Part shown: positions 24,476 through 32,848 of the stretch, piece by piece | Layout: each line of letters opens with the position of its first letter | Position numbering within the stretch: position 1 is the first letter of the stretch | Assembly (NCBI GenBank): GCA_937925635.1 | Contig: CALALX010000103.1 | Coordinates: 1 to 64,000, forward strand | Length of the DNA stretch: 64,000 bases | Reading direction: 5' to 3' | DNA from: an uncultured Caulobacter sp. | GTDB taxonomy: Bacteria; Pseudomonadota; Alphaproteobacteria; Caulobacterales; Caulobacteraceae | Translations under genes and position numbers: made by a program | The notes under the pieces: generated by a model | Databases searched by the model: none | Told to the model about the DNA's origin: nothing | Seen by the model: only the letters and a program-made list of their open reading frames with translations

Positions 24476-25924
24476 TCACTCGGCGGCGACCAGAGCCGGG
24501 GCTTCGGCCTTGGTCCGCAGGTAGCTGTGGATGGAGGCGGCGGCGTCGCGACCGTCGCGAATGGCCCAGACGACCAGCGAGGCGCCCCGGGCGATGTCGC
24601 CGGCGGCGAACACGCCGTCGAGGTTTGCGGCCTGGGTGCGGCGATCGATCTTCACCGTGCCCCAGCGGCTGACCGACAGATCGGGCGCCTGCAGGGCGGT
24701 CGGCAGGTCCTCGGGGTCGAAGCCCAGGGCCTTGATGACCAGCTGGGCCGGCAGGTCGAACTCCGAGCCGTCGACGGCCTCGGGCGCGCGGCGGCCGGAG
24801 CTGTCGGGCGGGCCCAGCCGCATGCGCACGGCGCGGACGGCGGAGACCGCGCCGGCGTCGCCCAGCAGCCCGCGCGGGGCCGCCAGCCACTCGAACACCA
24901 CGCCCTCTTCCTCGGCGTTGGCGACCTCGCGCAGCGAGCCGGGCATGTTCTCCTTGTCCCGCCGATAGAGGCAGGTGACCGAGCGGGCGCCCTGGCGAAC
25001 CGCGGTGCGGACGCAGTCCATGGCCGTATCACCGCCGCCGATGACCACGACGTCCTTGCCAGCCGCGTTCAACATGCCGCTGTCGAAGTCGGCGACCGTG
25101 TCGCCCAGGCCGACGCGGTTGGAGGCGATCAGATAGTCGAGCGCGGCGACCACGCCTCCGGACCCGACGCCGGGGACTTCCAGGTCGCGTGCGGCGTAGA
25201 CTCCGTTGGCCAGCAGCACCGCGTCGTGACGCTCGCGCAGCTGCGGCAGGGTGGCGTCGCGACCGACCTCGAAGTTCAGCCGGAAGTGGACTCCGCCATC
25301 GGCCAGACGCTGCGTGCGGCGCGCGACCACGTCCTTCTCCAGCTTGAAGCCGGGAATGCCGTAGATCAGCAGGCCGCCGGCCCGGTCGTGTCGGTCGTAG
25401 ACGGTCACGGCGTAGCCCTGTTCGCGCAGCACCTCGGCGGCGGCCAGGCCCGCCGGGCCGGCCCCGACGATCCCGACCGACTGGCCGCGGTCGGCCAGCG
25501 GGCTCAGCGGCTTCACCCAGCCCTCTTCCCAGGCCTTGTCGCTCAGGTAGCGCTCCACCGCGCCGATGGTGACCGTGCCATGGCCGGACTGTTCAATGAC
25601 GCAGTTGCCCTCGCACAGCCGGTCCTGCGGGCAGATGCGGCCGCAGATCTCCGGCATGTTGTTGGTGGCCTGCGACAGGCCGTAGGCCTCTTCCAGGCGG
25701 CCGGCGGCGGTCAGGCGCAGCCAGTCGGGGATGTTGTTGTGCAGCGGGCAGTGGGTCTGGCAGAAGGGGACGCCGCACTGCGAGCAACGCGAGGCCTGTT
25801 CGGCGGCCTTGGCGTCGATGAAGTCGGCGTAGATCTCCAGGAAGTCGTGACCCCGCGTCGCGGCTTCCCGTTTCTCGGGAGTCCGGCGCTCGATGGTCGT
25901 GAATTTCAGCATGCGCTCGACCAT
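24476..25924 (-). CDS. gltD: Glutamate synthase (NADPH) small subunit
   Basis: A 482-aa flavoprotein. N-terminal [4Fe-4S] motifs are SRCSQCGVPFCQTHCPLHNN and CGRICPQDRLCEGNC. The FAD Rossmann motif VGIVGAGPAGLAAAEVL and the NADPH motif VVVIGGGDTAMDCVRTA follow, ending with GVFAAGDIARGASLVVWAI. It feeds electrons from NADPH to GltB. ATG 25924 (MVERMLKFTTIERR) follows GGGAG with good spacing; starts at 25912 or 25972 are possible. It is the first gene of a gltD-gltB operon for ammonia assimilation. Confidence 0.96.
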   Translation of the reverse strand: MVERMLKFTTIERRTPEKREAATRGHDFLEIYADFIDAKAAEQASRCSQCGVPFCQTHCPLHNNIPDWLRLTAAGRLEEAYGLSQATNNMPEICGRICPQDRLCEGNCVIEQSGHGTVTIGAVERYLSDKAWEEGWVKPLSPLADRGQSVGIVGAGPAGLAAAEVLREQGYAVTVYDRHDRAGGLLIYGIPGFKLEKDVVARRTQRLADGGVHFRLNFEVGRDATLPQLRERHDAVLLANGVYAARDLEVPGVGSGGVVAALDYLIASNRVGLGDTVADFDSGMLNAAGKDVVVIGGGDTAMDCVRTAVRQGARSVTCLYRRDKENMPGSLREVANAEEEGVVFEWLAAPRGLLGDAGAVSAVRAVRMRLGPPDSSGRRAPEAVDGSEFDLPAQLVIKALGFDPEDLPTALQAPDLSVSRWGTVKIDRRTQAANLDGVFAAGDIARGASLVVWAIRDGRDAAASIHSYLRTKAEAPALVAAE

Positions 25925-26000
25925 GCCGCGCTCCCGCTGTGATGGAGAAAAACCTTGCGTGATGCGGCTCATACGGCCTGACAATCGCACGAAAAATGCG

Positions 26001-26096
26001 TTGGTCTCTTTTCTTGACCAATATTCGATCGATTGCGAGTCGTTCGCGCAGGTCGCCGCCGAACCGTCGCCCTTTATGGTCCATAATCGAGACCAA
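26001..26096. promoter_or_regulatory. TTGGTC inverted repeats in the gltD-uppP intergenic region
   Basis: TTGGTCTC (26001-26008) pairs with GACCAA (26016-26021) and again with GAGACCAA (26089-26096). The region lies 77 bp upstream of gltD and reaches to 20 bp before uppP. Three copies of one half-site in a divergent promoter region may form an operator; no regulator is evident nearby. Confidence 0.35.
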
Positions 26097-26116
26097 ATAG
26101 AAAATCAGGTGCTTCC

Positions 26117-26920
26117 TTGAGCGACTTTCTCGCCGCCCTCATCCTCGGTCTCGTCGAGGGCCTGACCGAGTTCATTCCCGTCTCGTCGACCGGCCATCTG
26201 CTGCTGACCAAGATGGCGCTGGGGCTGACGGATCCCTCCTGGGACAGCTTCATCGTGCTGATCCAGCTCGGCGCGATCCTGGCCGTGGTGGCCCTCTACT
26301 TCACCCGACTGTGGAAGGTGCTGATCGGCCTGCCGTTCTACCCGGAGGACCGCCGTTTCGCGCTCAGCGTGCTGATCGCCTTCGTCCCGGCGGTGGTGCT
26401 GGGCTTCCTGCTCTACGACTTCATCAAGCAGGTGCTGTTCGGCAGCCCCGAGCTGATCTGCTGGTCGCTGATCATCGGTGGGCTCGGCCTGCTGGCCCTG
26501 GATCGCTGGAGCCCCGCGCCGCGCCACCAGGATGCGATGAAGCTGCCGTTTCTGACCTCCCTCGGCATCGGCTTGATCCAATGCCTGTCGATGGTCCCTG
26601 GCGTCTCGCGATCGGGCGCCACCATTGTCGGCGGCGTGCTGCTCGGCGTCGACAAGCGGGCGGCGGCCGAGTTCAGCTTCTTCCTGGCCATCCCCACCAT
26701 GGTCGGCGCCTTCGCCAAGGACGCCTGGGAGAGCCGCGAGAGCCTGCTGGTCGGCGACCACCTGCCGGTGCTGGCGGTCGGATTCGTGGTCTCGTTCCTG
26801 TCGGGCCTGGTGGTGGTGAAGGTGCTGCTCGACGTCGTCAGCAAGCGCGGCCTGTCGCCCTTCGGTTGGTGGCGGATCGCGGTCGGGGCGATCGGGCTGG
26901 CGTGGCTGCAGCTGACGTAG
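26117..26920 (+). CDS. uppP: Undecaprenyl-diphosphate phosphatase
   Basis: A 267-aa integral membrane enzyme (BacA/UppP) recycling the undecaprenyl carrier lipid for peptidoglycan and other envelope polymers. The signature regions are LVEGLTEFIPVSSTGHLLL near the N-terminus and SMVPGVSRSGATIVGGVLLG, holding the catalytic Glu, Ser and Arg. About seven to eight hydrophobic helices are visible. It appears to start with TTG 26117 (MSDFLAALILG); no in-frame ATG precedes the conserved region. The length is typical. Confidence 0.96.
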   Translation: MSDFLAALILGLVEGLTEFIPVSSTGHLLLTKMALGLTDPSWDSFIVLIQLGAILAVVALYFTRLWKVLIGLPFYPEDRRFALSVLIAFVPAVVLGFLLYDFIKQVLFGSPELICWSLIIGGLGLLALDRWSPAPRHQDAMKLPFLTSLGIGLIQCLSMVPGVSRSGATIVGGVLLGVDKRAAAEFSFFLAIPTMVGAFAKDAWESRESLLVGDHLPVLAVGFVVSFLSGLVVVKVLLDVVSKRGLSPFGWWRIAVGAIGLAWLQLT

Positions 26921-26945
26921 AAAGAGGCGAGTCTGCCTCCACACG

Positions 26946-26968
26946 ATCCTCTCCCATGGGGAGAGGAT
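26946..26968. terminator. Hairpin between convergent uppP and NUDIX genes
   Basis: ATCCTCTCCC and GGGAGAGGAT form a near-perfect stem around a 3-nt centre. It sits between two convergent genes, the usual place of a bidirectional terminator, but lacks long T-runs. Confidence 0.55.
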
Positions 26969-26973
26969 GGGGA

Positions 26974-27453
26974 CTATCCGATCCGCACCGGGCTTTCAGG
27001 CGGCCCGTCCCTAAGCAGATCGAGCAATAGCTCCCCCAGCCCTTCCGGGAAGATCGTCGCCTCGCTGGCGGCGATCTCGTCGGGGGACCACCAGCGCATG
27101 GCCTTGACCACCCGGCGCTCGAGCTCGGTCCAGTGGTGGTCGATGACCTCCTCATGGACGGCCGTGGCGAGGAAGTAGTGCTCGACCAGCCGGCGCGGCT
27201 CGCCCTCGACGGTCAGCACATGCTCGCGAACCCAGACCACGGGCCCCAGCTCCACCTCGGTGTGGCCGGTCTCTTCGAACAGCTCGCGCCTGGCGGCCTC
27301 CTCGAGCGCCTCGCCCTCGTCGACGCCGCCGCCGACCGTGCACCACCAGCCGCCGGGACTGGTGTGCTCGTCCTCGAACCGCATCAGCAACAGCCGGCCG
27401 GCCGGCGAGAACAGCAGCAGGCGGACGGTCGGGCGTTCGCGCGGCTCCGGCGT
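26974..27453 (-). CDS. NUDIX hydrolase, start codon uncertain
   Basis: The protein has a complete NUDIX fold. TVRLLLFSPAGRLLLMRFED forms the first strands and the NUDIX box is GGGVDEGEALEEAARRELFE followed by ETG. It hydrolyses a nucleoside diphosphate linked to some moiety; substrate unknown. No ATG, GTG or TTG precedes the first strands in frame. The first ATG is at 27384 and would cut into the fold (136 aa). An ACG lies at 27451-27453 exactly where a TAATG overlap with the upstream SDR stop would be (TAACG), giving 159 aa. I extended to that ACG; the true start may be nonstandard or mutated. Confidence 0.72.
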   Translation of the reverse strand, partial: TPEPRERPTVRLLLFSPAGRLLLMRFEDEHTSPGGWWCTVGGGVDEGEALEEAARRELFEETGHTEVELGPVVWVREHVLTVEGEPRRLVEHYFLATAVHEEVIDHHWTELERRVVKAMRWWSPDEIAASEATIFPEGLGELLLDLLRDGPPESPVRIG

Positions 27454-28358
27454 TAGACCGTCCGCTGCGCCCGGTCCTTGTCGTTGGTCGCCTTGATCAT
27501 GTCCTTCACGGCCTGCCACTGGTCGTCGCCCCATTCGGTCATGCGGGAGAAGTTGCCCCCGCTGGCGTTGTACTGACCGCCGTCGATGGCGATCGTCTGG
27601 CCGTTCACATACTCCGAACCCTTCGACAGCAGATAGACCGCCAGATTGGCCAGCTCCGCCATCTCGCCGACCCGGTTCATCGGGTTGCCGCTCATGTTCT
27701 CGTAGGCGCTTTGCTGCTGGCCCGGGTTCAGCCGCGCGCTCATGCCCTCGGTCGGGAAGGGGCCCGGCGCGATGGCGTTGAAGCGGATGCCCTTGGGGCC
27801 CCACTCGACGGCCAGCGACTGGGTCATGACGTTCAGGCCCGCCTTGGACATGGCGCTGGGCACCGTGAACGGCCCGCCGTTCCACACCCAGGTCGTCAGG
27901 ATCGAGATCACCGACGCCTTCTTCCCCTCGGCGATCCAGCGCTTGCCGCATTCCAGGGTGACGAAGAAGGAGCCGCGGAACACGATGTTGGCGATGGCGT
28001 CGAAGCCGCGCGGCGACAGGTCCTCGGTGCGGCTGATGAAGTTGCCGGCGGCGTTGTTGACCAGCCCGGTCAGCGCGCCGCCGTCGGCCCAGATCGTGTC
28101 GACCATGTCCTTGATCGCCTCGGGCACGCGGATGTCGCAGGCGATGCCGACACACTTGCCGCCATGCGCGGCCATCAGTTCCCTCGCCGTTTCGTCCAGG
28201 ATGTTGCCGCGGCGGCCGCAAATGTAGACCTCGGCGCCCAGCATCAGGCAGGCCTCGGCCATCACCTTGCCCAGCCCGGTGCCGCCGCCGGTGATCAGCA
28301 CCCGCTCGCCCTTCATCAGGCCGGGGCGGAACATCAGGTCTTCGGGTTTGAAGGTCAT
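27453..28358 (-). CDS. SDR-family oxidoreductase, 2,4-dienoyl-CoA reductase-like
   Basis: A 301-aa short-chain dehydrogenase. The nucleotide motif is LITGGGTGLGK (residues about 20-30) with NNAAGNF further on. Instead of the usual YxxxK the active region reads VPSAMSKAGLNVMTQSLAVE, followed by WGPKGIRFNAIAPGPF, as in peroxisomal/mitochondrial 2,4-dienoyl-CoA reductases. That enzyme removes double bonds during unsaturated fatty acid beta-oxidation with NADPH. The assignment rests on family memory. The NUDIX gene follows directly. Confidence 0.82.
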   Translation of the reverse strand: MTFKPEDLMFRPGLMKGERVLITGGGTGLGKVMAEACLMLGAEVYICGRRGNILDETARELMAAHGGKCVGIACDIRVPEAIKDMVDTIWADGGALTGLVNNAAGNFISRTEDLSPRGFDAIANIVFRGSFFVTLECGKRWIAEGKKASVISILTTWVWNGGPFTVPSAMSKAGLNVMTQSLAVEWGPKGIRFNAIAPGPFPTEGMSARLNPGQQQSAYENMSGNPMNRVGEMAELANLAVYLLSKGSEYVNGQTIAIDGGQYNASGGNFSRMTEWGDDQWQAVKDMIKATNDKDRAQRTV

Positions 28359-28456
28359 GGCGGCTCTCCCTGTTTTCCACAGAGGGGGCCGCCTTACGGT
28401 AGGGCCGTCAAGCGTCGGGCGACCGAAATGGCGGCAGCCCGTGGGGGCCGCGGCGG

Positions 28457-29047
28457 CTACGCCGCCACCCCCGTCTCAAGGGCCCGCCGGGCGCGGATGC
28501 TGCGAATGGCGAGGTGTCGGACGGTCACGAACTGCACGGCGAAAAGGACGATCTTGGAGGCCATCGGGAAGACGGCGAGAAAGGCCGGCCAAAGGCCGGG
28601 AAAGCGGACGGCGATCACGAGGTTGGCCACGGCGGTCAGGGCCATCAGGCTGGCCCAGACATAGCCGAACGCGACCATGACGCCCTCGCTGTGTCCGACG
28701 GCGACTGGGGGAAGGTAACGGAGCATCCAGCCACGCTTGAGCATCACCACGGTCAGGATCAGGTAGATGACCGTCGGCTTGGCCATCAGGAAGCGGGCGT
28801 CGTGCAGGAAGAGGCCGGCGGTCCCGAAGGTCAGCACCAGGGCAAGGCTCGCCCACTGCAGGGGCGCGACCGGCTTGCGCAGGACCAGCCACAGCGCCAC
28901 ATGGCCGATGCCGAACGCGATGGCCGCCAGGGTGGCGATCCGCGCGTCCACGTGCAGCGCGACCAGGGCCGCGAACAGGAGACTGGAGAGAAGGTCGTTG
29001 GCCAGCGGGCGGGCGGCACGGATCAGGTTTCGCATGCGGTGGTCCAT
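28457..29047 (-). CDS. YciB/IspZ-like inner membrane protein
   Basis: A 196-aa protein with five to six transmembrane segments, related to the septation-protein-A (YciB/IspZ) family. Typical pieces are FGTAGLFLHDARFLMAKPTV, IYLILTVVMLKRGWMLRYL and VGHSEGVMVAFGYVWASLMA. The family is linked to cell-envelope integrity and division, but its mechanism is unclear. ATG 29047 or 29035 (MRNLIRAARPL) could be the start. Flanked by unrelated genes; no operon partner. Confidence 0.75.
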   Translation of the reverse strand: MDHRMRNLIRAARPLANDLLSSLLFAALVALHVDARIATLAAIAFGIGHVALWLVLRKPVAPLQWASLALVLTFGTAGLFLHDARFLMAKPTVIYLILTVVMLKRGWMLRYLPPVAVGHSEGVMVAFGYVWASLMALTAVANLVIAVRFPGLWPAFLAVFPMASKIVLFAVQFVTVRHLAIRSIRARRALETGVAA

Positions 29048-29203
29048 CAGATGTCGATCATGGGAGCCTAGGTCAGGCGGCGCTTTCCCGGTGAGTCGGC
29101 TCACGACGGACCGGTGGCGGTTCGCGAAATCGCCGCCGCCGTTGACGCTTCGCGAAGCGACAATGGTCGCCCAGGCCGGGGTCCGTCCGGTAGTATGGCC
29201 GGC

Positions 29204-29680
29204 ATGAGCGTCGCCTTCACCAAGGAAGAGGACTACGAGTCGGTCGCGGCCAACCTGCCCGATCGGCCGATCTCCCCGCATCCAAACCTGGTCACGCCGG
29301 AGGGCCTGGCCGCCATCGAGGCCGAGCTGGCCGCCGCCCGCGCCGCCTATGCATCCGCCCAGACGGGCGACGTCAAGGACGACCGCACGGCCATGGCCCG
29401 CGCGACCCGCGACCTGCGCTACTGGTCCTCGCGCCGCGCCAGCGCCCAGCTGGTCGAACCGGCCGAGGCGGACGGGACCGTGCGGTTCGGCGGCGCGGTG
29501 ACGATCGAGCGCGAGGACGGCCGCCGCCAGACCTGGCGCATCGTCGGCGAGGACGAGGCCGACCCGGCCAAGGGCTCGGTGAGCTATGTCTCCCCGCTGG
29601 CCCAGGCGGTGCTGGGCAAGGGCGTCGGCGAGCTGACGACAGTGGCCGGCGCCGAGCTGGAGATCGTGGGGGTGGGGTGA
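29204..29680 (+). CDS. GreA/GreB-family transcription elongation factor
   Basis: A 158-aa GreA-like protein. The N-terminal ~75 residues are helical (LVTPEGLAAIEAELAAARAA is the usual start of the coiled-coil domain), and the C-terminal domain has VTIEREDGRRQTWRIVGEDE, then SYVSPLAQAVLGKGVGE, the GreA C-terminal signature. The leader MSVAFTKEEDYES is typical of a separate alphaproteobacterial Gre-like paralogue. It would rescue stalled RNA polymerase or act at the secondary channel. ATG 29204 chosen; ATG 29195 adds three residues. Confidence 0.85.
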   Translation: MSVAFTKEEDYESVAANLPDRPISPHPNLVTPEGLAAIEAELAAARAAYASAQTGDVKDDRTAMARATRDLRYWSSRRASAQLVEPAEADGTVRFGGAVTIEREDGRRQTWRIVGEDEADPAKGSVSYVSPLAQAVLGKGVGELTTVAGAELEIVGVG

Positions 29681-29692
29681 GGTCGTGCGGGC

Positions 29693-29788
29693 TTCGACAC
29701 GCGACCTGCGGTCGCTGCTCAGCATGACTATGGTGATTGGCCTTCTCTCTCAGTCATCCTGAGCAGCCGTGCAGCGGCGTGTCGAAGG
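29693..29788. repeat. Inverted repeat (TTCGACACGC...GTGTCGAAGG)
   Basis: A left arm from 29693 (TTCGACACGCGACCTGCGGT) and a right arm ending at 29788 (CAGCGGCGTGTCGAA) flank inner arms CTGCTCAGCATGACT and AGTCATCCTGAGCAG. It matches the elements at 4821-4939 and 41212-41318, and occupies most of the gap before the methyltransferase gene. Confidence 0.8.
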
Positions 29789-29833
29789 ACGCAGGGCCTG
29801 TCCGCTCATTCGAAGCCCCGCTATACCGCGCCG

Positions 29834-30754
29834 GTGACCGACACCCCTGACACCCATGCCGTCTACGGCGCTCCTCCGCGCGAGGTCGTGGACGCCCCTG
29901 CCGGCGCGATCCGCATCTCGCCGCTGACGCCCGGCTCGCCGCTGCTGGAAGACCTCGCGCCCGGCTCGCTCGACAGCGTGACCCTGCTCGCCCCGCCGGG
30001 GACGGCCGAGCGCCGCTACGCCCTGGCCCTGGCCCTGCGCGCCCTGAAGGACGGCGGTCGGCTGGTCGCCGCGGCGCCCAAGGACAAGGGCGGCTCGCGC
30101 CTGCGCAAGGAGCTGGAGGCCTTCGGCTGCACGGTCAATGAGGACAGCCGCCGCCACCACCGCATCGCCACCGTGCGCAAGCCCGCCGCGCCGGTCGGGC
30201 TCGACGCCGCCATCGCCGAGGGCGCGCCGCGGCTGCACCCGGGCCTGGGACTCTGGACCCAGCCGGGCGTGTTCAGCTGGGACCGCATCGACCCCGGCAG
30301 CGCGCTGCTGGTGAAGTCGCTGCCGCCGATGGCCGGCAAGGGCGCCGACCTGGGCGCCGGCATCGGCTATCTCGCCCACACGATCCTGACCTCGCCGAAG
30401 GTCGAGAAGCTGACGCTGATCGAGATCGACGGCCGAGCGGCCGCGGCGGCGACGCGCAACGTCGCCGATCCGCGGGCGGAGGTCCTTTGGGCGGACGTCC
30501 GGTCCAGCGGCGTCGCGCCGGCCAGCCTCGACTTCGTGGTCATGAATCCGCCGTTCCACGACGCCGGGGTCGAGGACAAGCAACTGGGCCAGGCCTTCAT
30601 CCGGCAGGCGGCCGCGCTGCTGCGCAAGGGTGGGGTGCTGTGGCTCGTGGCCAACCGGCACCTGCCTTACGAGCATGTGCTGGGCGAGCTGTTCCGCAAC
30701 GTCCAGCCGCGGGCCGACGCCGGCGGCTACAAGGTCATCGAGGCGGTGAAGTGA
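29834..30754 (+). CDS. Class I SAM-dependent methyltransferase, RsmC-like
   Basis: A 306-aa protein in which the N-terminal ~150 residues are a degenerate methyltransferase-like domain and the C-terminal half is the active one: KGADLGAGIGYLAHTIL (motif I), LIEIDGRAAAAATRN, and MNPPFHDAGVEDKQLGQAFI with the NPPF motif of base N-methyltransferases. This two-domain architecture and the NPPFH motif fit 16S rRNA G1207 N2-methyltransferase (RsmC) or its relatives. Start is GTG 29834. The stop overlaps the next start (GTGA), coupling it to a pseudouridine synthase. Confidence 0.85.
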   Translation: MTDTPDTHAVYGAPPREVVDAPAGAIRISPLTPGSPLLEDLAPGSLDSVTLLAPPGTAERRYALALALRALKDGGRLVAAAPKDKGGSRLRKELEAFGCTVNEDSRRHHRIATVRKPAAPVGLDAAIAEGAPRLHPGLGLWTQPGVFSWDRIDPGSALLVKSLPPMAGKGADLGAGIGYLAHTILTSPKVEKLTLIEIDGRAAAAATRNVADPRAEVLWADVRSSGVAPASLDFVVMNPPFHDAGVEDKQLGQAFIRQAAALLRKGGVLWLVANRHLPYEHVLGELFRNVQPRADAGGYKVIEAVK

Positions 30755-31485
30755 GCAGGGCGGCGACCATCCGGCTCGACCGGCTGCTGGCCAACCTCGG
30801 CTACGGCTCGCGCAAGGAAGTCCAGGCCCTGGCCCGCCACGGCCGTGTGCTGATCGACGGCGAGGCTGTCCAAGACGCCGAGCAGCGCCTTGCCCTAACG
30901 CCGGACCTTCAGGGCCGGCTGACCGTGAACGGCCAGCCGATCGACCCCCTGCCCGGCATGGCCCTGATGCTGAACAAGCCGCTCGGCGTCACCTGTTCGC
31001 ACAAGGAGTCCGGCCCGCTGGTCTACGACCTGCTGCCGACGCGATGGCGGGCCCGCGATCCGGCCATCTCCACCATCGGCCGTCTCGACAAGGACACCTC
31101 GGGCCTTCTGCTGATGACCGACGACGGCGCCCTGCTGCACCGGGTCATCTCGCCGAAACACCATGTGGCCAAACGCTACCTCGCCACCCTCGATCGACCC
31201 CTGCGCGGCGATGAGGCGGCGGCGTTCGCGTCCGGCGCGCTGATGCTCGAGGGCGAGACCAAGCCCCTGCTGCCCGCGACGCTGGAGGTGCTGTCGCCGA
31301 CCTCGGCGCGGCTGACCATCACCGAAGGGCGCTATCACCAGGTGCGCCGGATGTTCGCGGCCATGGGCAACCATGTGCTGGCCCTGCACCGCGAGAGCCT
31401 CGGCGGCCTGTCGCTTCCGACAGACCTGGAGCCCGGCGGCTGGCGACTTCTGACGGCCGGGGACATCGCCGCCGTCTTTGCTTGA
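30751..31485 (+). CDS. RsuA/RluB/RluE-family rRNA pseudouridine synthase
   Basis: A 244-aa enzyme. The S4 RNA-binding domain is residues 7-60 (RLDRLLANLGYGSRKEVQAL), then the catalytic domain with MLNKPLGVTCSHKE, the catalytic Asp in IGRLDKDTSGLLLMTDDG, and ITEGRYHQVRRMFAAMGNHV. The S4 plus core layout and ~240-aa length favour the 16S U516 enzyme RsuA. GTG 30751 is the start, overlapping the stop of the methyltransferase. Both genes appear to act on 16S rRNA, which makes the coupling sensible. Confidence 0.9.
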   Translation: MSRAATIRLDRLLANLGYGSRKEVQALARHGRVLIDGEAVQDAEQRLALTPDLQGRLTVNGQPIDPLPGMALMLNKPLGVTCSHKESGPLVYDLLPTRWRARDPAISTIGRLDKDTSGLLLMTDDGALLHRVISPKHHVAKRYLATLDRPLRGDEAAAFASGALMLEGETKPLLPATLEVLSPTSARLTITEGRYHQVRRMFAAMGNHVLALHRESLGGLSLPTDLEPGGWRLLTAGDIAAVFA

Positions 31486-31495
31486 AGGACCCGCG

Positions 31496-32212
31496 CTACG
31501 CCGTCGGCGAGCTCGTCCGCCAAGCCGCGCGCTGGTCCTCCATCGCCCGCCGCCACTTGGCGCGCAGGATCGCCGGCCGCTCAGGGAAACGCTCGTCCAG
31601 AAAGGCGGCCTGCGCGACGCGATCCGTGCGGAAGGATCGGAAGTCTTCGCGCAACTCGCACCAGCCGATCAGCAGGCGCTTGGTCTCCATGTAACCGACC
31701 GTCACCGGCCAGATCACGCGGTCGGTCGGGCGATCCTGCTCGTCGCGGTAGCTCAGCCTGATCTTCCGGCCGCCATGGATCGCGGCGCGCACCTGGACCA
31801 TGTCGATGTTGTCCGGCTCGTTGCGCCAGCTCGGCGTCGCCCGGACCGACGGCTCAAGCACGATGGGCCGCAGATTGTCGGGCACCGCCTCGGCGATCTT
31901 GGCGATCAGATCGTTGGCGGCCCGCGCCAGCGCCGGATCACCGCGCCCGGCCACCCACTGGGCGCCCAACACGGCGGCCTCGATCTCGTCGGGCGTCAGC
32001 ATCAGCGGCGGCATGTCGTAGCCATCCTCCAGGACATAGCCGACGCCGGCCTCGCCCCGGATGGGCGCCCGCTGGCCGACGAGGGCGGCGATGTCGCGGT
32101 AGATCGACCGTTTCGAGGTCTCCAGCTCCCGCGCCAGCGCATCGGCCGTGACCGGCGCGCGTCCACGCCGCAGAATCTGGATGATCTGGAACAGTCTTTC
32201 CGCGCGTCTCAT
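31496..32212 (-). CDS. YafY-like HTH/WYL-domain transcriptional regulator
   Basis: A 238-aa regulator. Residues 1-60 are a winged HTH (MRRAERLFQIIQILRRGRAP, TADALARELETSKRSIYRDI). The middle and C-terminal part is the WYL domain (IRLSYRDEQDRPTDRVIWPV, GYMETKRLLIGWCELREDFR). WYL domains bind small or nucleic-acid ligands. A palindrome directly upstream (32230-32253) is a likely operator. The target genes are unknown; it converges on the pseudouridine synthase gene. Confidence 0.9.
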   Translation of the reverse strand: MRRAERLFQIIQILRRGRAPVTADALARELETSKRSIYRDIAALVGQRAPIRGEAGVGYVLEDGYDMPPLMLTPDEIEAAVLGAQWVAGRGDPALARAANDLIAKIAEAVPDNLRPIVLEPSVRATPSWRNEPDNIDMVQVRAAIHGGRKIRLSYRDEQDRPTDRVIWPVTVGYMETKRLLIGWCELREDFRSFRTDRVAQAAFLDERFPERPAILRAKWRRAMEDQRAAWRTSSPTA

Positions 32213-32229
32213 CGCACCCTCCCACGTCC

Positions 32230-32253
32230 CTGCTGACAGCATTGTGGCAGCAG
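32230..32253. promoter_or_regulatory. Palindromic operator candidate CTGCTGACA-N6-TGGCAGCAG
   Basis: CTGCTGACA (32230-32238) and TGGCAGCAG (32245-32253) are inverted with 8 of 9 matching positions, 17 bp upstream of the WYL regulator start. Position and symmetry suggest autoregulation. Similar CTGACAGCATTGTG-type sites precede related regulators as far as I recall; that part is memory, not shown here. Confidence 0.5.
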
Positions 32254-32391
32254 GAGCGACAGGGCAAGCGCTTCGTCCGCGGGCGAGCGGACGCGCGCGG
32301 CGGCGACCGATGCGAAGTCCCGCGGGACGCGGCGACGGAGGTTGGAGCGGCCTGGACCCGGTGTCCCTCCGAGGAGGGAACCGCGGTGAGG

Positions 32392-32769
32392 TCAGTCCTC
32401 GCCCGCCTCGCCCTCGGCCATGCTGCGGGCCAGCTGCATGAGGGCGGCGCGGGCCTTGGCGCTCCGGATGGCGTTGAAGGCCTCGACCAGTTCGGCCACG
32501 CCGCTGCTGGCGAGCCGCGCCAGCTGGGCGCCGTCCAGGTCTCCGGCCGAACCGCCCTCCTCGCCGACCAGATAGCCGACCGAGCATTTCAGCTTCTCGG
32601 CGATGCGCACGAGCATCGAGGCCGACACGCGGTTGGCGCCGCGTTCGTACTTCTGAACCTGCTGGAAGGTGAGGCCGAGGTGTTCGGCAAGGACACCCTG
32701 ACTTACGCCGAGCTCCCGGCGACGGATTCGAATGCGGGCCCCCACGCCCACGTCGATGGGATCGGACAT
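32392..32769 (-). CDS. XRE-family helix-turn-helix regulator
   Basis: A 125-aa protein. The Cro/CI-type HTH spans about residues 9-66 (GARIRIRRRELGVSQGVLAE, HLGLTFQQVQKYERGANRVS, SMLVRIAEKLKCSVGYLVGE). The C-terminal tail ELVEAFNAIRSAKARAALMQ is helical and may dimerise. Such short XRE proteins are numerous in Caulobacterales. It follows luxR, luxI and a 71-aa gene on the same strand (79 bp after the last), so it may be part of the quorum-sensing transcript or be independently controlled. Confidence 0.88.
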   Translation of the reverse strand: MSDPIDVGVGARIRIRRRELGVSQGVLAEHLGLTFQQVQKYERGANRVSASMLVRIAEKLKCSVGYLVGEEGGSAGDLDGAQLARLASSGVAELVEAFNAIRSAKARAALMQLARSMAEGEAGED

Positions 32770-32848
32770 GATCTAACCTCTCGAGCCGGCGCTACTCAAA
32801 CTGGGCTAGCGCTCCTTGTCCGACTCTTACGGTCGGATGCACGCGAGA

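Noticed and set aside
21183..24524. A 1113-codon open frame on the + strand opposite gltB
   Set aside because: It is a shadow of gltB in a high-GC genome; the composition is generic (Gly/Ala/Arg/Asp/Val rich) and shows no domain.
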